Assembly: GCA_963513935.1 (NCBI GenBank)
Contig: OY740769.1
Span: 72,061,712 to 72,125,711, forward strand
Direction: 5' to 3'
Source of the DNA: Aphrophora alni
Lineage: Eukaryota; Arthropoda; Insecta; Hemiptera; Aphrophoridae
DNA: 64,000 bases
Part shown: one piece after another, positions 63,501 to 64,000 of the stretch
Numbering within the stretch: position 1 is the stretch's first letter
Layout of the letters: each line of letters begins with the position of its first letter
Program-made: the position numbers and the translations under genes
Notes under the pieces: generated by a model
Told to the model about the DNA's origin: nothing
The model's database searches: none
Seen by the model: the letters and a program-made list of their open reading frames with translations, nothing else

Positions 63501-64000
63501 TTCATATTGAGAAATATATTTAAGGCTTAATAACAAAGCAGTGACCATAATTGGCTTCCACTTATTTTGCTTATTTATGTTACTCAGTCCTCTTGTTCCT
63601 CTTAATTCTGTATGTACCAATTGATCTGCACTTACTTGGTTTTTAAAATCTGCCACTTTTTTAGAAAACCTTATTGTTAATTGTATTTATATAAAGGGAA
63701 CAAACACCATAAATACAATTTCTATAAAAACAAATCTCACAACACTGATTACAAAACAAAATACCAATTTATTCCAGTTTATGAATTTAGTATTGTTTTG
63801 TAGGACAGAAAACCCTAAATTAAAAGTTTTTTTTGATATCTTGTAAGTTACATAATTTTAATAAACTTTATGTTCAAATCTTGTATTATTTTTAAATTTA
63901 TCCCTTTTGAAACTGTACATACTTTATTACATATAAAATATGTCTGAATTAAGCAAGAGTGTAAAAAAAAAAATTAATAAAAAAAAAAAAAATTTTTAAA
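60535..64000. other. AT-rich stretch, no gene seen
   Basis: Contains a (TTA)n run near 62,162-62,185, an (AT)n tract at 63,462-63,493 and many A- and T-runs. Short frames are unconvincing. The next host exon, if in this window, was not recognisable. Confidence 0.45.
63462..63493. repeat. (AT)n microsatellite
   Basis: About 16 AT/TA units followed by ACACAC. Confidence 0.9.

Overview
The window is eukaryotic and AT-rich, with long introns, short GT/AG-bounded exons, many degraded transposons and frequent microsatellites. The transposon mix (Ty3/gypsy, Tc1, hAT and LINE remnants, foldback MITEs) suggests an arthropod, most likely an insect. The species cannot be named from sequence alone. No bacterial-type genes, CRISPR arrays or intact RNA genes were seen.

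Layout. (1) 1-4022, minus strand: the gag and most of the pol of a Ty3/gypsy retrotransposon, with both frames intact. A classic A AAA AAC slippery site and a strong hairpin join gag to pol by -1 frameshifting. Integrase runs off the left edge. A leader and possibly a very short LTR lie at 4023-4758. (2) 4759-13,490: accessory DNA. It holds a nest of inverted-repeat elements (7558-9324) and a decayed DUF7869-like transposon protein (about 10,470-13,480). Part of that protein's coding sequence has been amplified into a 14-copy minisatellite (11,341-13,041). (3) 13,490-20,197: AT-rich non-coding DNA with a TA-flanked MITE and a 99-bp tandem duplication. (4) 20,198-50,528, plus strand: five exons of one host gene. 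All splice phases agree and together they encode 343 codons of a Ser/Pro/Arg-rich, probably disordered protein that I do not recognise. The introns carry a Tc1 transposon, a LINE reverse-transcriptase remnant, MITEs and microsatellites. A sixth, phase-compatible 58-nt exon at 46,777-46,834 suggests an alternative isoform. (5) 50,529-64,000: a 57-bp LINE stub with a 13-bp target duplication, a hAT transposase C-terminus, and a 5.1-kb element made of two 1,267-bp direct repeats around a coding-poor, almost G-free 2.6-kb interior.

The host gene continues beyond the window on both sides: the first exon seen starts with a splice acceptor and the last ends with a donor in phase 1. Everything else is mobile-element material or unannotated intronic or intergenic DNA. 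I found no convincing new multi-gene system. The most informative structures are the intact gag-pol frameshift module, the minisatellite born inside a transposon gene, the nested foldback cluster, the alternative exon and the long-terminal-repeat element with extreme strand skew.
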